Origin: Trochalopteron elliotii
Taxonomy: Eukaryota > Chordata > Aves > Passeriformes > Leiothrichidae
Direction: 5' to 3'
Assembly: GCA_024734555.1 (NCBI GenBank)
Contig: JANPWX010000246.1
Coordinates: 2,554,256-2,618,255 of the forward strand
Length of the DNA: 64,000 nt
In this document: positions 26,601 to 39,100 of the stretch, one piece after another
Position numbering within the stretch: the first letter of the stretch is position 1
How the letters are laid out: the number at the start of each line of letters is the position of its first letter
Notes under the pieces: model-generated
Databases searched by the model: none
Seen by the model: the letters and a program-made list of their open reading frames with translations, nothing else
What the model was told of the DNA's origin: nothing
Program-made: the position numbers and the translations under genes

Positions 26601-29507
26601 TAAACAAAGTTTATACTTAAAATGTTATACAAGAAAATACTTGCTGTGTGTCTTGTGTGAGAGTTTTTTGATAATACTAGTATATGGCTGCCACACTTCC
26701 CTGGTTTGTTATCACTTAATATTGCTGTGACAACTTGGCAATTCATAAAGAGAGTTAAAGAATTTGGGAGGTTCCTGATATACTTAGCCAGTTGAGAAAA
26801 GAAGCCATAAGCTGTGATCATGCTGCTTTGGGTTTTATAGCTAATTTTCTACAAACCATTTTGGTAATTCTTAGTGGCTAAAGGAAAATATGTGTGTCTT
26901 TGTAATGCATGGTGCTACAAATAAGAGTGCATGTCTCTTCAGTGTGGTCAGCTTTTATCCCCCTTTTCTCTGCTTCTTCCCTCCTGCCCTTAGGAGCTCT
27001 AACCTTCCAAGTATTATTCCCAAGATAATTTCAGAAGTGTGTGTATTAGCTACTGGATATTATTCCCCCAAGAGCAAAAGTGCTGCCTGTTAACAATTAA
27101 AGATCTTAGGATTTTTGTAAAAAATCCCAGGAAGAATTTTATGTGTAGTGTGCTTTTGCCGTGATGACAAGTTAGTTGCTTTAATTATGCTTTGTTTGGT
27201 ACTATTTCTGTTCCTGCTTCTTCAGGGGCAAATAAGAGATGATTATTCTGCTATAGAGGAAGGCTGTTTTCTAAGATACTTAAATCTCTGGAGATTTGTT
27301 TGCAGGACGTTTAACTGAATATTCTTTTTTCTTCAGATGGATAACATAAATATCCAGGAATTAATAAGAAAACTTACAGGTTTTTTGCACTGGACAGTAT
27401 AACTGCTGTAGTTTTAGAGAATACAGCTGGATAGGCAGGCTAGGACTTGTAAAGATGCTGCAGTGGTCTTCGTGCTGCACTGTAAAAATGTAAATCAGGA
27501 GTTTTTTATAATGTAAAAGCTGGGCTGTCCTTGAATGCAAGTAAAAAAAAATCGTATGCTTCATTCTGAGCATACTGTATTGATGGTGTTCTGTGCCAGA
27601 TTGTTCTTCAGTGATGGTGTGCCTTTCAGATCAGACCAGTTGGACTATTAAGTCTGTGTGAACTAATGCAGCTGGAGCAACAGGTCAAAAGTAAATCCTT
27701 CTGGAAAATTATCCATAAGGTGATGGCTGCAGGCAGAGTTATGCAAATGAGTTATATTCAAATACAGTCTTACAGCCTCAAGTGGGTTGATTTTTCCTGT
27801 GTGTGTAAGAATTTCTGGGTCATTGCTCCTTAAAGGATGTGAAGCTCTTCAGACCTGAGCTGTTCTTTTTAATTGGATCCGAGAATATTTGGCATTATCA
27901 TTAAGTGTGCGATCTAATACAAGCTAACACGAGAAACTTTTATGATAGAATTGCACGTTCTCACCTCTTCTGTGAAGAAAGAAATGGACTGATAAAAACT
28001 CTGATACCTGGAAGCCTGCAACAAATACTGGTTTTTTTTCATCTTCTGGGTGAAGGCATCCTACAGAAATCTGAATAGCCTGAGTGGTGCCCGGAGATCA
28101 AATGAAAATGGGAGATGGTGAGAGGCAGAGAGCTGAGCTGTGTCATGGGAGATGGAAGAATATCCTGAATGGCCGTGCAAAGGGGAAGGGTATTGGTGAT
28201 GTGGTGACTTGGAGAAGCATGTTGAGTTTTTGTGAATTTTGGAGTTTAAGTTCTAAATTGATCTGTAGATGATGTGTAGGAGTATGTAGCACCTTAGTAG
28301 GCACTAGATAGAACACAGCATTGTGGAAAAATTGAACTATGGCACACTGGTGTGTAGGTATCCCAATTGCCAAAAGAGTGTTTCATGCTAGATAGAGTGC
28401 TATGTGAGCAGACAGATAAAGACACTCCATTCCCCAAAAACAACCTGTTTAATAGCCTCCTGTAGGTGCTGCATGATTGGCAAGTTGGTCTATGTAGATC
28501 ATGTTTCTGACAGTGACTGGTAGCAGATGCTCTGAAAAAAAAAGTTCAAGGAATGGAGTAGTACCATTTTCCCAGTAATGAGAGATTTAGGGAATTCAGA
28601 ATAGTTCAGCTGGAACATATTTCATATTTAATGGGAGCTGACAGGTTTTTGGGCCTTTTTAGTATTACATGTTATGGTCTCTTCAACATCCTTTGACAAC
28701 AATTAGTGATACATGATTTGCTGTATACAAATGCGTACAGGTATAGCAAAACAAATATTTTGCTTCACTTGTTGCTTGAGTATCTGCCTTGTCAGGAGGA
28801 AATAGCCATGCTGGAATATGTATACTAATATTACATGGTCTCTGTGTGTGTCAGAGACTTAAAATATGTAAACTAATAATTGTATAGCCCATTTCTAATT
28901 CATGATCCAGTTGCTTTAGACATATCTATATGTAGTGGTGCTGTAAGTACAAAAAGAAATGGGGACATGCAGAAAGTGGAAAAAAGGAATTGCAGGACTG
29001 AATGTGAATGAATGTGGGAAATTAATTTTTACCATCAGAGAGAAATACTATGATTTTAATTTCACTGAATGAGATGACCTACATGCTGGGATAGTGTAAT
29101 ACAATGGTCTTGTATTATTATGTCTAGACCTTTGTGAGCTTGTGGATGTATTAATCAAAATTGATTTGGCCTTTTTTCTTTCTGATTAAAATATAATGTC
29201 TTGATTCTGTTCATGATTGTAAGAAAGTAAGTTATCTGAGTAAATAATATCTTACTTGGCATTCGTGTGTCACTGATATGATAGTATGTAGCCCTTTATG
29301 CAATGTTCTGGGTGCTGTAACAATAAACCAATTATGACCAATCTTGGTTCAGTTTAAATGAGAGAAAATTATCTTTTTGTGGTCCATAACTTCTTTCTCT
29401 TTACCACGTAACTGTCTTGAAATAGTTTGTGTTCATGTTGAGTTTATAAAGAATGGTTAGTTCCCTTTTCATTTAGCAGGTGTCGTCTGACTATTGTTAC
29501 TAGCTGC

Positions 29508-29781
29508 TATCCTGATTTAGGGCAGATTTGTGAGGAAATTTCCAGAGGTCTCTCTAGAAAGCAGGTTCAAGCAGCCCCTCCCCCACCGCTGTTATTATTG
29601 AATAATATGACTCAAATTTTTTTTATGCTTGTGAATACTTTGGTTGTTAAATAAACAGTTTTTTCCACTTTTCTCCAAGGAAATACTTTTCTGAACCAGT
29701 AGGGGGGAGGGGCCGTTTGAACCTGTTTTCTAGAGGGACCTATTTGGAAGTTTCCTCACAAATTTGCCCTAAACCAGGACA
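29508..29781. mobile_element. palindromic (foldback) element with LTR-like ends
   Basis: The first about 80 bases (from 29508) and last about 83 bases (to 29781) are inverted copies of each other with only scattered differences: both contain, read inward, TCCTGRTTTAGGGCARATTTG, GTGAGGAAA, CTCTAGAAARCAGGTTCAA and CCCCTCCCCC. The roughly 110-bp centre has an AATAAA (near 29651). Both outer ends resemble the TGTCCTGGTTT terminus of avian ERV LTRs, as also seen at 51834. It could be two LTR ends joined head to head, or a non-autonomous DNA transposon with long inverted repeats. No target-site duplication was recognised. Confidence 0.7.
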
Positions 29782-32700
29782 AATACATTTTTTGGAAGGT
29801 GTTAGAAGCTTCTCAGATGAATTCTTTGGCTGAGTTTTCCACTGTTGCTGAATATGCTGCTTGAGCAGTTGCTACCTCTAGATGTTTGTTGCTGTGTTTT
29901 CACAATACTTGAGCAAGCTTCTGTGTGGCTGCATGATGAAAGAGATGGAGGATTGATTTAGTTAAGTATGACCATGCAAAGATAGTTATGTTTTGGTCTT
30001 TTGGTTCAAGTGATGGTACAGCTGCTTATGCTGGCAGAATTCAAAGTCTGAGACCAGGAGGGTGAGCTCCCTAGGCACCTGCAGGGAGACGCAAAGCAGA
30101 GGAGTGTCTAGAGGCTTCAGTTTTGACCTCTGAGCTAAATAACTTGGGGATAATCCTAGCCAGCCTAACAGAGCTTTTAGAAATACTGAGATGACTGCCT
30201 GATTCCTGGTCATACTTTCCAAACATTTGGGACCTTGTCAACATCTTTACTTTTCTTAGATGTTGTTTGTACTGTGATCAGAAGGTAGTTGCAGATCACA
30301 AACAGAGTAATAAACATCCCAGAAAGAGTGCATGGGGAAAATGGACTTTGTAATTACTGGGCATGATTTTACAATCAGTAATTTTGCTTTAAATGTTCAG
30401 CACAGTCAGGAAATAGAAGTAGGAAGTGAACTTTTCATTGGTCTCAAATGAAAATTAACTTGGATGAATTCAGGAGCCTGCTTGCTTGCTACTGAAGTGT
30501 CTTTGTTCCCAGTCAGTAACAGAGCTGTAAAACTCAGAAAAGCATATCCCCTTTTCAGTACTCCTGAAAATTTCGGCTGTCTCATATGTCAATGTTGCTA
30601 ACCAGGTGATGGTAAAATATCACTGTACTTAGGTGTGAGTGAAGGGCTGGAGGGAGGAAGGGACCCTTCTTCAATAGGGCTCAAAAAAATGACAGGCAAA
30701 ACCAGGGTAGCATGTCAAAGAGATGGAAAATTCTGTGGAAGTTTCACAGATTTCTTCTGAATTGTGTGGATGACTTCATGAAAACATCTAGTCTTGTGTC
30801 TGTTACAAGAATTTGGGATGTGCATATGTGAACTTTCTGCCATACAGGTTATCAGGTAACTCACCGAATCTCCGTCAGTTCTGTGTGCTTAAACCAGTAA
30901 AAATGGGCTTTTCTTTGTAGTGTGCCTGTGGCTTCAAGTGGTCACCGCAATGCAGTGAAGTGATAGCTTTTCTTACTTGCAGTCTGAAGAAGGTGGGTGT
31001 CGTTTTCTTCTCAGCAGTCATTAGTGGGAACAGGTGGTCTTAAATGTGCCCCAGCCACTGTTTGTCCCCATGCTGGCCAGAAGGAGAGTGCTGTGCTGAC
31101 AGAGCTGCAGATTCTCCTCTTATTCTAGGAAGGGATAACCCATTATAGCTGCTGTCTGTAGTCTCCTTGTCTTTCTCCCTCCAGCTTGTATGTGGATCAA
31201 CACAGAGGTGAAGTGTAGAAAGGGAAGTGATCCTTCAGCAGAGTGAGGGCAGGGGTCTTGGCAGGGGGAGCTGCCTTCCCAGTGGCATTATGCAGGCAAG
31301 CATCTACATACACTGAGGTTTTGAGACTTCACATGGCTGATGAGTTTCAAGAGATACGAGGCCATAAAAAAAAGCAAGGGTTTATGTTTGCATAAGTTTA
31401 ATGAGTCCTTACTAAAGGTTTAGTGCATAGACTCCGACCTGTTTCACTTCAAGTGTCAGGTATGTTTGACCTTTGAGTGAAACATTAGCTAATGCACGTC
31501 TGGATTTTTTCCTTCAAGAGGCCCTAAGTCTCCAAATTCTTTCTGGGATGTGAATCTTTACTGAGTTTTTTCATGACTAGATTTTGAGAACTTTTGTCTG
31601 TGACACCTGTATTTTCTTAAAGCAAGTAACAAGGCTGAATTCAGTCCATTGTGCGAGAGGAAGAATGTGTCTGTATTCCCTGGAGCTAGCTGCCCTCTTG
31701 GAGGAGAACTTAAACTTGAAGGGATATGTTTACTAAAATGAACTGCTAGCAAGTGGAGATGATCTCGTGTCTGCTCTGGAGAGATGAGGATTGTTTGTCA
31801 AGTCTCAAACCGTTGAGTAGAAAGAATGCATAACAAGCTAATTTTTTCCCCTGCCTCCTCCTCTTTTTTTTTTTTTTTGACCCCTTTTAAAATTAAATAG
31901 GGAAGATAAACTGCTGGAAGTTAAACTTGCTCACCTCAAATGCAAAAGGGAAAGCCAACAAGCATCTGCATCCTAAATGGACTGAAATCACTTGCTATAT
32001 TAGAAATTGTGTTTCGGTGAGTACCGTCGAATAGTAGGATCACTTTTTTCCTCAACTGCAAAATCCAGAGGATTTTATCAGGTGTAACAATTGTTTGGTG
32101 AAGCTGATTAGATACAGCTGTCATCTGCTAAGTAAGCACTTAATAAAAAAAAATCTCCTTTTTTCCATTCTGTATGTGTTTGGAAAAGAACTTACGAGTC
32201 GGTACAGTAGAAGGGATAAAGCACATCATATTTCTGTGGTTTGGGTATTACTTTTACAAAATCATAACACCTAAAGCATGCTGCTGGACACTGTCCGCTT
32301 CTGCTCCATCCCTGTGTGAATGTTTTGGCATAGTGTCCTGTGAACAGGATGTGGAACAGTTGGAGCCATGTTTAACTTCAGTTATTGGGGTTTTGGAAAT
32401 GTATGTACAAATTCTAGCTGCTTGTAAAGCATGTGTGCATGTGAACAATCTTCCTCCTTTTCTACTCCTGAGGCGCAGTTAATTTAATCTCTTTGAACTT
32501 GATCCCAAAGACCAAATACTCTGGATTTAAGCACAGCATGTAATACTGTCTTTTGGTTTTTGCTGTTGCTGCAGTACTTTTCCCATGCTGTTAATCTGGA
32601 ATTGTCAGGAATAGCCTTAGAGCTAACTAGTTACTCTGTGTTTCTTGGTAGTGCATGGACTATATGCAGAATGCATTTTTGATGCCTTACTATGCATGCT

Positions 32701-34207
32701 GTTCCAGTTTTGAAAGAAACAAGCACTGCTCCGATGCAGATTTCAGACACAAATCCCAGTATATCAGCCCTGGTGAAACGGAGACACACTTCAGTGGAGA
32801 ATCTGTAAATGGGATGCTTGAATGGTGTGTGGCCAAGTAAATAAGTATTTCCTCAGCTTCAAGAAACATGGCACACAGCTGCTCCTTACTATACTTGTAA
32901 AGTGACGGGCCATTTGCTGACTTGAAGCAAGCTATTGACATTATTGCTAGCAGCTGCTGAACTCTTAGTGTTAACTTAAACAGCTCATAAATGTTAATTA
33001 TGTTGCAGTTTTGTTACAGCTCATCTGCATATCCCAGAGGCACTAGCTAATATGTCATGCTTTTTTTCCACATGAACTGATGACATTTCTTAGTGGAGAT
33101 TCCAAATAATAACTTCCTGAGTAAGTTCAGTAGTTTTACTGTAGCAGTGAAAGTTTCTTCAAAACTGCTCTGTTAACTACAGTTTCACTAGTACTAGTAT
33201 AGCTTTACTTAAATGTATTTCAATAGGCTCAGAGCTGCTGAGCATGTGGTGGAATGAGTATTCAATAGAAGGGAATATGCTGGGTGCTTACTGAGCTGTG
33301 TTGGGAGGTCTGTGATTAAGTTTAATCCAAAGCCAAACCGAACAAAATCTTTTGACTTTATTCCATGCTTTGGTTTAAAGTCACTTTCATATTGTTATGG
33401 TTTTGCTGCTGTACAAGTGTGAAAAGTTTACACGAAATGTTTACTGGAATGTTTACTGGCTGCTGAAAAAGTGTGTGTTATCTGCATAGTAGCCACTTGA
33501 ACGGTGTTTTGGGGCCTTTTAACAGTAGACCCTCCCACTATTCAGCCAGTGGGGATGTGTTCTTAAAAACAAAGCTCCCGAAGAAACTAATCCTTCTTTC
33601 CCTTCAGGTCAGATTCTGCTAGTGTTCTTTGTAGAAAACACTGGTAAACTTCCAAAACTTGATTTTGAGACTATCAAAATGATTGTGAATATAGCATGAA
33701 TGAAAGCATAGATAATTAAATGAAAGCTGCTGTATTATCATTGAAGTTTAACTCTTTGATTTTAGTCATTGTGACTGTCAGAAAGAGGACAGTGTTGTTG
33801 CTAGTGCATACTATATAGAGAAGTTATACTTACAGCATCTAAAAGTTGTTCTCCCATCCTTACTTTTTTGTGGTCATCCTGCAGAACTTTTTCTCTCAAG
33901 AGCGGTGGTATATGCTTACCAGAGCTACATTTTGTTCTTGCTCCCTACCAAAGTAGTTGGAATTGCAGGTAGTCTGGGCTTCTATATCAGCCTGTGATTA
34001 CAGGTTAGCCTGGTGACAATGCAGCCATTCCCATACAAAGCTGTATGCTCTCTGCTGTGTATTTGGATGGTGCTTTGGGTATGTGTTTGTCCTCCTCTGG
34101 GTTCTTTCCTGGCTACTTGTAGAGGAATTACTGTCCCTGAAGTGGTGTGCAGACAGGGACAAGTATTGCAGACTGATGCTAAATGGATCTGATCCTGTAT
34201 GGTGGGG

Positions 34208-34233
34208 GAGGTTCCAGCTTGAGCTGGAACCTC
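34208..34233. repeat. perfect 12-bp inverted repeat
   Basis: Arms GAGGTTCCAGCT and its exact complement are separated by two bases, in intron 1. It is GC-richer than the surroundings. No function is assigned. Confidence 0.9.
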
Positions 34234-35880
34234 TTGGTCTTTTTAAAGTAGACTTCATGCAAGGAAGTGTGATATGGGGTGAGGAACATCAAAATATGAC
34301 CACTTGCTGGTTTTTCTTTTTTGGGCAAGTGGTGAAAGTATCAAATCGGTGCTATGTAAGGGTAATGTCAGACCATAGTGAATTCTGTGAGCAAGGGTTT
34401 GATCTCACAACATTCTGTCATCTTATTTCCAGGGACAGAATTAAATGTCACTCTTCTTCAAACAGGTGGGTGTGAGAATTGGTTTCTGGATTTGCTCCTA
34501 AAAGCCTGGAGAAATATTGGATGGTACACAATCTAGTAGCTCTTGGTTAGAAATGAAACAGAAAACTTTTTGGGAAAGTAGAGGGGGACTCCAGATTGTG
34601 TGGTTCAATTATAATTCAATTACTGATGTTGTGGGGAAAACATGATTGCAAAAAGAGTTCTGGATTTAAAAAAAAGTGTAGAGTTCACTTATTTCTAAAG
34701 AAGTGGTGTAGTTCACTAGAGCTAGTATGACCATCCAGTTATCAATTCTGGTCACATCTCTTCAGTATTTTTCAATGGGTTTTTAGTTTTTGTTCATTAC
34801 TTCCTTTTATTTTTCTTCCAAAGGTCCACCTAAAAAATCTGTTGCCCTTGATTTCTGCCCCATCTACATGCATGTCTCATGGAGCTGATGGAGACAGCTT
34901 GTTGAGATTAGATAGTTTCACATATCCAGAGTGGTACTTAAAAGAAATAAGAAGAAAACTCCCAAATTAATTATCTCAGTGGTGACTTCAGGTGTCTTGA
35001 GTTTGAAAGTAAATTTCCTGTGCTGCAGACTGAGAATAGAAGTGTACTCAAGTGACTGAATTCAGGAAATTAATTAAGAAAATGGTGACTTGAATATTGG
35101 CCTTCTTCAAAATTCTGTTCCCAGAAATACCTTCTTGTGGCTGCACTCTAAATTACAACTTGTGTTTTTTCAATCACATTGCATGTATTTTGGTTTTGGT
35201 GTGAATTGGGTGCTCACAAAAAGCATAACTGACTTGGATGAAAGCTTGACATATGTAGGAAGATGCGTACCTGAAAAATCATGGCTAATGAAGTAGTCCT
35301 AAGGCTGGTCTCAAATCAGTCTCTGGACCAAAACAGTGAGATAGACAAAAGAAACAAATTGTCCCGAGTAAGAAGCTTTCCTTGTTTTTGTTTGTTAATT
35401 CTGTAACATACTGAAAAGTCTGAATGGATGACCTAAATGTTACTGCAGATCTCATTGTTCTAAGTCTGTGAGGGAAGGAATAAATTGATCTTAAACATTA
35501 AGTCCTGCATTCAAGGATTTGACTTTGGATTTGTAAAGGACTTAAAGCAATAGGCAAAGGAGGTTAATATACATAGCATGCAACAGTGTGTGGTGTACAC
35601 TGATTTCTTTGCAGTCTACATTTTGAAACCCAAACAGACTAGTGAACTGCCAAAGTGCTTGTCTGTCCATGTGGGGAGGGTGCATCACCAGTACCATCTT
35701 TTGTATTATTTGTGAGGCTCGTAAGTAGGAAAAAACAATCAAGTTGATTTGGCAGAAACTTGTGTTTTAGTAGGTAACTCATGTGGGGAGAAGAAGTGAT
35801 GAAAAACTGAAATGTTAAAAGGTACAAAAGTTGTCAACAGTTTCAATAATTTTTTCTCCTTTTTTTTTTCCCTTTTGCAG

Positions 35881-35950
35881 ATCTTCAAGTGCTGACCTTC
35901 TTGGTCTATTAAGTTATTATAAACTTTTGCTGCTCTGCGAACATATAAGG
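35881..35950 (+). other. CNOT4: CNOT4 exon 2, 5' UTR part
   Basis: The exon starts after a long T-rich tract and CAG at 35878-35880. Seventy bases precede the start codon at 35951. The reading frame of CNOT4 remains open through all 70 bases and into the intron, so the initiator is chosen by homology (vertebrate CNOT4 begins MSRSPDAKED) and by the A at position -3, not by an upstream stop. Confidence 0.85.
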
Positions 35951-36124
35951 ATGTCTCGCAGTCCTGACGCTAAGGAAGACCCTGTGGAATGCCCTCTTTG
36001 CATGGAGCCTCTGGAAATTGATGACATCAATTTCTTCCCTTGCACCTGTGGCTACCAAATCTGTCGTTTCTGTTGGCATCGTATTCGCACTGATGAGAAT
36101 GGACTTTGTCCTGCTTGCAGAAAG
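35951..36124 (+). CDS. CNOT4: CNOT4 coding exon 2: start and RING finger
   Basis: This exon encodes residues 1-58 and contains the entire C4C4 RING: C14, C17, C31, C33, C38, C41, C53 and C56, with no histidine ligand, which is the diagnostic feature of the NOT4 family. L16 and R44, which lie on the face known to contact the E2 enzyme in human CNOT4, are present. The donor is AAG followed by GTAAAT at 36125, and the exon ends on a codon boundary (phase 0). Confidence 0.97.
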
Positions 36125-39100
36125 GTAAATCCCTGGAACAGCGGCTTGTCTTGCATATTTCACAAGGCTCTTGCATTGTGTTGGTACCAAAGACACCCTT
36201 TTCCTTGAGGGAAGCAATCATCTAGTCATGGCCTAGCTCAAGGGTGAGGTGTTGGATCTTTCAGATTCTGTCTGCATATGTATTGAAGCTGTTATGAAGT
36301 AGCTGGTCTTGGTTTATTAAATTCAGAACTGGATTGATAGGGGACGCTGTGGATCAGAACCAGGGCATGCTGATGCTGAGAGAACTGCCAAAAATTAAAA
36401 TCCTTTGAGTTGGTGTGCTCATGCATTAACAAAGTCTTTTTAGGAAAAACAGTGAGGATTCCAGCATCAGGGGTTTGCTGGGAGCTAATACTCAGCTAAA
36501 TTGACAGAGCTGACTGAGAGGCAAGTTTATAAAGCACCTGCTTGTTTTGTTTGTGGCACTGGAGCTTTTAATCCATATTTTAGTGGATACTAAATGTATA
36601 AAACCTTAGGAAAAATACCCAGTGATGTTAAACCTTGAAGCATTTCAGAAATCTAGACTGTCTGTTTGTCTGGTATTCTGATCTTTTTGCCAAATGCTTG
36701 AAGGTAGTACTTGATATCTCCTTGTGTCGTGATGTCTGGCTGATTTGGCTGGCCACAGCTGAAAACCTCAGCTTCACTAAGTTGCCTGTTACTTCCCTTG
36801 AATTATTTTATTTCTCCTTCTAGTGTTTTGCTTAAACTCATTATTTTTTATCTTCAGTGTTTAATAAAATTCTTTTTCAGTATCTTCCTGTCTTTAATGA
36901 CTTCCCTTGACTGTAACTTTCTTGCCTGGCCTTTCTCTTCTTGTAGTTGCAACTACTTATGTTTTCTTGTTCTCCTACTATTTAATCATGATCCTCTCAC
37001 TAGTTTATGCCTCTCTTGTCTTCCTGTCTCATGTTACAGCTTTCTTTTCAGACCCCAAGTAATCTTACTTGGTCTCACTATCTTTATTCACTGCCACAGT
37101 GTTTTATAAGCATTTCCAGTCATATTTTCTTTGGGCTTTGGCTACACTAGAGCTGTTACTGTTCACCTGTGTTTGGATGCCTCTGCAAGCCTGAAGGCTC
37201 TTCCACAGCAACGTGTTTGTTTAAAAATTCTGCAAATTTGCTGCAATATTTGAGCTCCATGTTCTACAAGGAAGATCCATATGTCATCAGCCAAATCATT
37301 CTCCACTTGGGATACCTGCAGTAGATGACACATGCTGTATAGTAATTTCCCATAGTAAAGAAAATTTTTACTCTTCCGATACAACATGAGATTTCTGGGA
37401 TTTCCTTGTCTCTGTAAGGCGCTTCGTTTTCCTGGATTTGTTACGCTACTTTTTACCTGTTTATTTGAAGTTTGTGAAATATATTTGAAGAATCACAGAA
37501 GCAGTGTGCTATTCACTGTCTTTAGGTATCTGAATTCTTTGAAATATGCCGAACTCTTAAATGTGGAATACTTTGCCCTATGACTGGATGTGCAAACATT
37601 TTGCCTAATTGGATACAGTTTGCTCAGAAAAACTGTTTCATGAGGAAACCTCAAATAAGTGCTACAATTGGAATGAAACATAATGATCATTCCTGGAGAG
37701 AAAGGAGATGTCTTCTTTCATAACAGATTATGTTGATGCTTTCTTCATCCACGGACTGTAAGATATTCTTGAGCGGATTTGGAGCCATTATGGCTGGATT
37801 GTAAGAGGTTGGCATAAAGAGGGCTCACTGAGGAGGACATTTCTTCCGTGGCATAGACAAAGACATTGTGCAGAGACCACACCAGCATCTTGGAAATAAA
37901 TCATCTTGAGCTACAGAGTTGCAGCATTAAATAAGTGAAGTAGCCATCATTTGAAGTGTACTGGACAGAAGGAACCAGGTATGTGTATTTGTGTTCAGTG
38001 TGCCTAAGTAGTTCCCATAGTAAGGCTTCTGGGGAAAGATCTGAGCATTTTTCTGTTCATAACTACTATGGCATGCATTGATTGTGGCCACTTTAAATGC
38101 TGAAGCACAGAACATGGCAAAGCAGCAAAATTTTAGCAGGAAAGTTTATAGTAGATACAATGGTTTCAACAGGTATGCCATATTTTTATAATGAGTATAC
38201 CAGTGCAGGATACTTACTGTGAAATGGACTGTGGATAAATGTATATTAAAACAAGGATGAATGTGTTATTTACAATTATGTAATAGAAATCTGCTATTTG
38301 TGCCAATGTTATTGAATGCAGTATTACTTAGCCAGTAACTTGAGCACTAATCCATGGAGAGGAGCAGTGAACAAGTTCCCTGCTCAGGGGTTTTGCCTGA
38401 AGCTTTTGGGGGAGATTTTGGAGAAGTCTGTAATAAAATAGCTGGCTAAATTCTGTAGTGGCACCTATGCCATTAGATCTTAACCGTGCATTGCATATAT
38501 ATCTGCATTATCTTCCTAAGGTTCTTTAATTCACTTCCAACTGAAAAGGTGTTAGCTTGTGGTTTCTTCTACCCCGGAGAGAGTACTTCTACATGTTTGA
38601 ACTGTTATATAGCTTAACATCTGCACATTCAAAATACATTCATGTGGTTGCAGTCTGCCTTAAGTTTCCTCTTATGAATAATAGTAGTACACAAACACAT
38701 GCTTTAGTAAGGTACTAGTGTGAATTGAACTTAAATGCTGGTTGGAGGCTGGTACTTCTTAGTATTAACATATTAAAAACTTTCTAAATTTCGTTTGAAT
38801 CTTCTGAAATAGACTAGGAAAATAGTCTATTTCTAGAGAAATAGAAATTGTTTCTATTTAATTCATTAACTGCAAAAATATCTACTTAAAAAAAATTGAA
38901 CTGTCTTGCTTTGTGTTCCTGATGCTCTTCCGGAATTGTAGGTGTAGCCAATTGTAAGATAGTAATCAAGGCTTCCGGTTTTTTCCAGTCAATTGATTTT
39001 TTAACTGTGAGTGAAGTAGCTGCTAACTAGTCAAATTAGCGTAAAAATATGCTGTCTTCAGAAGAGATTTCTGTAGCCGAAAGCTGGTTTGCAGGTCAGC

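Larger units (their letters stand above)
3020..35880 (+). other. CNOT4: CNOT4 intron 1 (approximate 5' limit)
   Basis: About 33 kb of AT-rich sequence between the CpG island and the acceptor of exon 2 (polypyrimidine tract and AG at 35880). The 5' limit is inferred because exon 1 is not resolved. Apart from the CR1 copies, LTR-like segments, hairpins and simple repeats listed separately, nothing recognisable was seen: no coding exon of another gene on either strand, no tRNA and no structured RNA gene. Short T-rich runs occur, for example near 31863-31878. Confidence 0.7.
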
